Below are positions 22,763-26,263 of a stretch of 26,263 bases of DNA, piece after piece. The stretch covers positions 1 to 26,263 of the forward strand of contig JAZOLE010000027.1 in the NCBI GenBank assembly GCA_045652835.1, written 5' to 3'. The position numbers and the translations under genes were made by a program. Each line of letters starts with the position of its first letter. The first letter of the stretch is position 1. Source of the stretch: SVQP01 sp045652835. GTDB lineage: Bacteria > Bacillota > Clostridia > Oscillospirales > CAG-272. The notes under the pieces are model-generated. The model was not told the origin of the DNA, did no database searches, and worked only from the letters and a program-made list of their open reading frames with translations.

Positions 22763-24670
22763 TCAGAACTTGTCCGGATTGACCGAACCCATGCACACGT
22801 GATGGGTGGCGCAGGTGGGGCCTTCGGAAAAGATGAGATTATATTTTGCATCGGCATTGACGCGGGTCAGGCGCAGGACGATGCGGTTCTCGCCTGCCCT
22901 CAGCTTGACGCCCTGCACGTGCACGTTTTCAGCCGTCCAGGTGTCGCAGCTCTTGCGCTCGGTGATCTTTTCGCCATTGATATACAAAGCAAACGGCGCG
23001 CTGTGGCCAACCTGCACGCACACGGTCATGTCCTCGGGGCAAAGCATCACGCGCGAAAGATACGCCGTGCAGGGGCCCTTGAACCCAAACAGATCGTCCA
23101 TGGTAAAGGAATCCTCTGCTTGCACAAACACCTCTTCCACGTACTTGCCATGCTTATCGGGAGCGCGGAACAGCTGCTCCTCAGTCAGATACTCCGTGTC
23201 GGTATCGGGCGCGAAATTGAGATGGAAGCGGCGCACGATATCGGTACTGTCACCGTCATGCTGCACGGTAGCGAACAGATGCCAATAATTCGGAACAGCC
23301 AAAAGTGCCTCGGTGGTGCACTCGGGATCGGTTTTCCAGATAGGACCTGTCACCTTCCACGCAGCCGCACCCGAAAGTCCGAACTCGTAGCCGTACTCCT
23401 TGCCGTCAAGCGCGTAGCCCACGCGCACGATGTTCTTTTCGTACAGCTCGCGCGCGTCGGCATCCACCGAGAATTGCAGCGAAATCTGCGCGGTTGCACC
23501 TGCAGACAGCCCAATGCCGCGGACAGTTTGCGCACCAAAGCCGTCAATGCAAAGCGAGGTGCAGATCTCCTGCTCGGTGGTGTTGGTCACGTGCAGCATC
23601 ACGGTCTTGGTCTGCCCGAACGAGATGGACGGGCCTTGCGGATAGCTCACAGCAAAGGTCAGCGGTTCGCGCTTTTCAAACGTAAACGCAGTAGAGGGAG
23701 CGCCCTCGATCACCTCGGGTGCAAGGTACGCGCCCAGCTCTGCAATCTCGACAGACAGGTCATATACGCTGTCGGTATGGTCGGGCGAGCGCACGCCAAG
23801 CACAAACTTGACGTCGCCAAGGTCATATTCCTCGATCAGCGATTTTGCGCCGCGGATGACGCCGATCACCGCGCCCGCGGTCGCGCAGGTGCAGTCGGTA
23901 TCAAAGCCGCAGTTGAGCGCGTCCATGGAGGTCTTGATCAGATCCATATTCCCTTTGAGCAGCGCGGTCAGCGTAATGCCGATGTTCTGGAACAGGTTGG
24001 TGCAGTCGGGATGCCCGTACTTATGTAAAATACGTGCAAGCACGGCCTTGACGTCCTCGTACTCGGCGCACCACGCAAGCGTGTCGCAAATCAGCGTGCG
24101 GATTTTGCAATCCTCGGGAATCTCGGCAAGCGCTATATCGATCAGCTTATAAAGATCGCTCTCATAGAACGCGGCAGACTCCAGCGCTGCAAAGAACCGC
24201 TCGGCATACACGCTTTCGCCCTCGTGGTCAAGCACACCGTCACGTACCGAAAAATCAGCTGCTCGCGCGGGCTGCGCGGGAAACAGGCACGCCCATATCT
24301 CCGAACGGATCGGACAGCCCATGCCCTGTATATAAAAATCGTTACAAAAGCGTCCGCTCTCGGGGGGATAAATACCCTTTTCATAGTTTTTGCGCATCAC
24401 CGCATACTCACCGGGCGAATAATCGCAGTTCTCGCAAAAACACTTTTGCAAATCGTACGAGGTAAAGTCCTCACCGTACTTCTTGACCACGTCCAGCCAC
24501 AAGACCTGCAAATCGAGGTCATCGTTGGGCAGCATGGTATTGATCATTTCGGGCTTGAACTCCAGCTCCAAGGGCATCTTAATGCCCTCATACGGCGCAC
24601 CCATGGTGCCTGCGACCGTCTTACCGAGAAAACAGCCGTATACTTTGTCTAAATATTGCTCGTAGGTCAT
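22763..24670 (-). CDS. ADP-ribosylglycohydrolase-family protein with large C-terminal beta-sandwich extension
   Basis: 635 residues, about twice the usual ~300 of this family. Residues 1-280 show the all-helical ARH/DraG fold: YLDKVYGCFLGKTVAGTMGAPYEG, then NDDLDLQVLWLD (Asp50/51, the metal-binding DDT position) and GFDTDCTCATAGAVIG (Asp257/259, matching GGDTDTxAAIAG). The remainder looks like Ig-like plus jelly-roll domains (TFEKREPLTF, LHVTNTTEQE; a last domain with FALYINGEKI and LRAGENRIVLRLTRV), typical of glycan-active enzymes. No signal peptide is seen. The family removes ADP-ribose from proteins or small molecules; the fused sandwich makes a glycoside substrate plausible. The start codon is one base after the CotH stop (TGA-A-ATG), so translation is coupled. 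Confidence 0.82.
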   Translation of the reverse strand: MTYEQYLDKVYGCFLGKTVAGTMGAPYEGIKMPLELEFKPEMINTMLPNDDLDLQVLWLDVVKKYGEDFTSYDLQKCFCENCDYSPGEYAVMRKNYEKGIYPPESGRFCNDFYIQGMGCPIRSEIWACLFPAQPARAADFSVRDGVLDHEGESVYAERFFAALESAAFYESDLYKLIDIALAEIPEDCKIRTLICDTLAWCAEYEDVKAVLARILHKYGHPDCTNLFQNIGITLTALLKGNMDLIKTSMDALNCGFDTDCTCATAGAVIGVIRGAKSLIEEYDLGDVKFVLGVRSPDHTDSVYDLSVEIAELGAYLAPEVIEGAPSTAFTFEKREPLTFAVSYPQGPSISFGQTKTVMLHVTNTTEQEICTSLCIDGFGAQTVRGIGLSAGATAQISLQFSVDADARELYEKNIVRVGYALDGKEYGYEFGLSGAAAWKVTGPIWKTDPECTTEALLAVPNYWHLFATVQHDGDSTDIVRRFHLNFAPDTDTEYLTEEQLFRAPDKHGKYVEEVFVQAEDSFTMDDLFGFKGPCTAYLSRVMLCPEDMTVCVQVGHSAPFALYINGEKITERKSCDTWTAENVHVQGVKLRAGENRIVLRLTRVNADAKYNLIFSEGPTCATHHVCMGSVNPDKF

Positions 24671-24671
24671 T

Positions 24672-26263
24672 TCACTTTCCTGTCCTTTCCAGTGCTCTTT
24701 CCAATTGCTCTATAAAGTATGCGGGGCGATTATTTACATACTTTTTGATAGCGGAATATTCCTTTTGCCATGCCTTGAGGTTATAGCCGTTGCCGATGGC
24801 GTAGCCCCAGCGGTCAATGTGATTGGTCATTTCGGGCTTGATGGCGTTCGCGCCCACGCTCAGCTGCTCAAGCAGGATCGCCATGGATTCCTCGGATGCC
24901 ATGCGTCGGCAGATCTCTTCAAAATCCGCACGGAACGCATCGTTTTGCAGGCAGTAAGCAAGCATACATTGCAAGCCAAGCGAATCGGGGTACATACGCT
25001 CCTCGCCCTCGTAGGAATACAGGTCGCTGTAATCCACAAAATTGCCAAGCATGCGATAGAAGCTATCCACCTCGGGAGTGGTATCCAGCTCGGGATTGAG
25101 ATGCGCGGAGTCATATCTGCCCATACCCAAATCCTGGTCACGCGTCATAAAGCGCCATTTGCCATCGGTGATGGCGTTGCCCTCGATGGGTGCACCGGTA
25201 TAACGCCAAAGCTTAACGTTATTGTGCGGCCAGTCATGATTGGAGGAAAGCAGGTTGAGCGCACAATACTCGGCAAAGCTGTGCAGGTCCACAAGAGAGG
25301 CAAGCGTATCATAGTAAGAAGCATCGCCCTTTTTCTGCGCAGTGGCTACCTTTTTGCAAATAGCCTCCCACGCTGCCATCTCATCGGGATTTTCACTGTC
25401 ATAATAGAACCAATTGCCGTCAAATCTGCCGCCGCGCGAGGTATCCAGCTCGCTCTTGACCACAACCACGTCATCATCGGAAACGTTCCATACGCGCTTG
25501 ACATGATCCTCGTTCATATTTTCCTTCATATCAAGGATACCGTAATATTCGCCATTGACGTACACCACCGCAAATGCCGAGCAGGCATATTCCAGCGAAT
25601 CGGTGACGTGCGCGGCAAAATTGTTGACCGCGTTATCTCGCAAGAGAGACGCATGCAGGGGGTCGCAGGAATTGTGCAAAAGCGAATCGTTGCCGCCGTT
25701 GCGCAAAATCAGGCTGTCATATCTGTCCAGCACCTCGCCTGCGTCCGCGCCCGCCTTGACGGTGCGCTGCTCGAAAAACGCATAGCGGAACGTGCCCTTG
25801 CCCTCGTACATATCGGTGCCAAAGTGCCCCGTTTTGCGCGCGATGATCTTAAACGACTTTTGCCCAAGAGAGCGCGGCGAGCCGCCGAAGATGCGCATGC
25901 CGCCATCCTGGGAGATGATCAGCTCGCCCCGGGGATTGACGATCTCGATATGCGTAGGCATTTCCAATTTTTCGGTATAATGACGGCAAAGCTGGTCAAA
26001 ATCATCGGGCGTAAGCGTCAGGGAAACAGTATACAGCGCCGCGCGGGTGTCCTGCGCCTTGATATAGGTGTGGGTGATCACTCTACCAACCAGATTTCCG
26101 CCCGCATCAAAGCAAGCGGCTCGCACCACGGTTGCGTCCTTACCGGGCACCTTGAGCGCATCGGTGAATTTGTCGGATTTCTTGGTGGGCACGCTGCCGT
26201 CGGTGGTATAGCGCACGGTATAGTCCGAGCCCGCGGGTGCGGTGATCTGCAGCGTGTGCGCAT
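24672..26263 (-). CDS. CotH-family protein kinase-like protein, N-terminus outside the window
   Basis: The open frame runs off the right edge; about 530 C-terminal residues are visible. The first visible part is a chitobiase/Fn3-type domain (VRYTTDGSVPTKKSDKF, common in surface proteins). Then comes the CotH fold: LILRNGGND, ENMNEDHVKRVWNV, AVVYVNGEYYGILDMKENMN (the YVNGxYxG hallmark), NHDWPHNNVKLWRY and KWRFMTRDQDLGMG, whose DxD is the metal-binding site of CotH kinases. CotH of Bacillus phosphorylates spore coat proteins, but many gut homologues are secreted and not spore-related. A signal peptide, if any, is beyond the edge. It is the upstream gene of a coupled pair with the ADP-ribosylglycohydrolase-family gene. 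Substrate unknown. Confidence 0.86.
   Translation of the reverse strand, partial: AHTLQITAPAGSDYTVRYTTDGSVPTKKSDKFTDALKVPGKDATVVRAACFDAGGNLVGRVITHTYIKAQDTRAALYTVSLTLTPDDFDQLCRHYTEKLEMPTHIEIVNPRGELIISQDGGMRIFGGSPRSLGQKSFKIIARKTGHFGTDMYEGKGTFRYAFFEQRTVKAGADAGEVLDRYDSLILRNGGNDSLLHNSCDPLHASLLRDNAVNNFAAHVTDSLEYACSAFAVVYVNGEYYGILDMKENMNEDHVKRVWNVSDDDVVVVKSELDTSRGGRFDGNWFYYDSENPDEMAAWEAICKKVATAQKKGDASYYDTLASLVDLHSFAEYCALNLLSSNHDWPHNNVKLWRYTGAPIEGNAITDGKWRFMTRDQDLGMGRYDSAHLNPELDTTPEVDSFYRMLGNFVDYSDLYSYEGEERMYPDSLGLQCMLAYCLQNDAFRADFEEICRRMASEESMAILLEQLSVGANAIKPEMTNHIDRWGYAIGNGYNLKAWQKEYSAIKKYVNNRPAYFIEQLERALERTGK

Noticed and set aside
22622..24028. 468-codon plus-strand open frame over the ARH-family gene
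   Set aside because: Antisense shadow starting inside a terminator, without a ribosome binding site or recognisable domain.

Overview
The window looks like chromosomal DNA from a gut-type anaerobic Firmicute of class Clostridia. The evidence is the strong AGGAGG-type ribosome binding sites, sigma-A promoters with 17-bp spacers, many lipobox lipoproteins with Thr/Glu/Pro-rich linkers, a CotH-family protein, and a short palindromic repeat family (CTGTCAGCGAAGCTGAC core) that I recall from gut clostridia. Genus cannot be decided from the sequence. Most of the window is visibly GC-richer than one late regulator gene, which is clearly AT-richer.

Layout. 1-140: the end of an IS481-like element, with the first codons of its transposase on the minus strand. 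248-4609 (minus): a GH43 lipoprotein followed by a secreted metallo-beta-lactamase-fold/LamG lipoprotein, read from a promoter overlapped by a perfect match to the cre (CcpA) consensus. 4780-5595 (plus): a small LamG-like lipoprotein, divergent from that operon. 5657-9017 (minus): a Big_3-domain surface protein with a C-terminal GCG/TM/basic tail, overlapping a GH99-like/CBM9-like lipoprotein by 8 bp. 9160-13170 (plus): FliB-like cysteine-rich protein and MFS transporter (4-bp overlap), then a membrane-tethered PstS-like binding protein and a four-TM protein. 13256-15230: sugar isomerase/epimerase plus a cytosolic CE15-like esterase. 15373-17628: a large, probably strongly expressed lipoprotein of OB-like domains. 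17779-20007: PLP aminotransferase plus trpS. 20149-21171: HTH regulator fused to six TM helices. 21172-21754: non-coding stretch with a terminator, a MITE-like repeat and a structured segment. 21755-22621: AT-rich HTH regulator. 22763-26263 (minus): CotH-family protein (cut by the right edge) directly followed by an ADP-ribosylglycohydrolase-family protein.

How the genes fit together. The left half and the 13-15 kb block read as a plant-polysaccharide (xylan/glucuronoxylan-like) harvesting region. Surface lipoproteins bind and cut glycans outside the cell (GH43, GH99-like, LamG, CBM9-like). A cytosolic esterase and an isomerase then process imported uronic-acid-like fragments. The most suggestive unusual units are the coupled CotH/ADP-ribosylglycohydrolase pair, the MBL-LamG lipoprotein in a GH43 operon, the transporter-less membrane PstS-like protein, and several precisely phased candidate operators: three TTGCAA boxes 21 bp apart, and twin 12-bp boxes on the two divergent promoters near 9.1 kb. 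All functional roles are inferred from family motifs read by eye; no database search was run.
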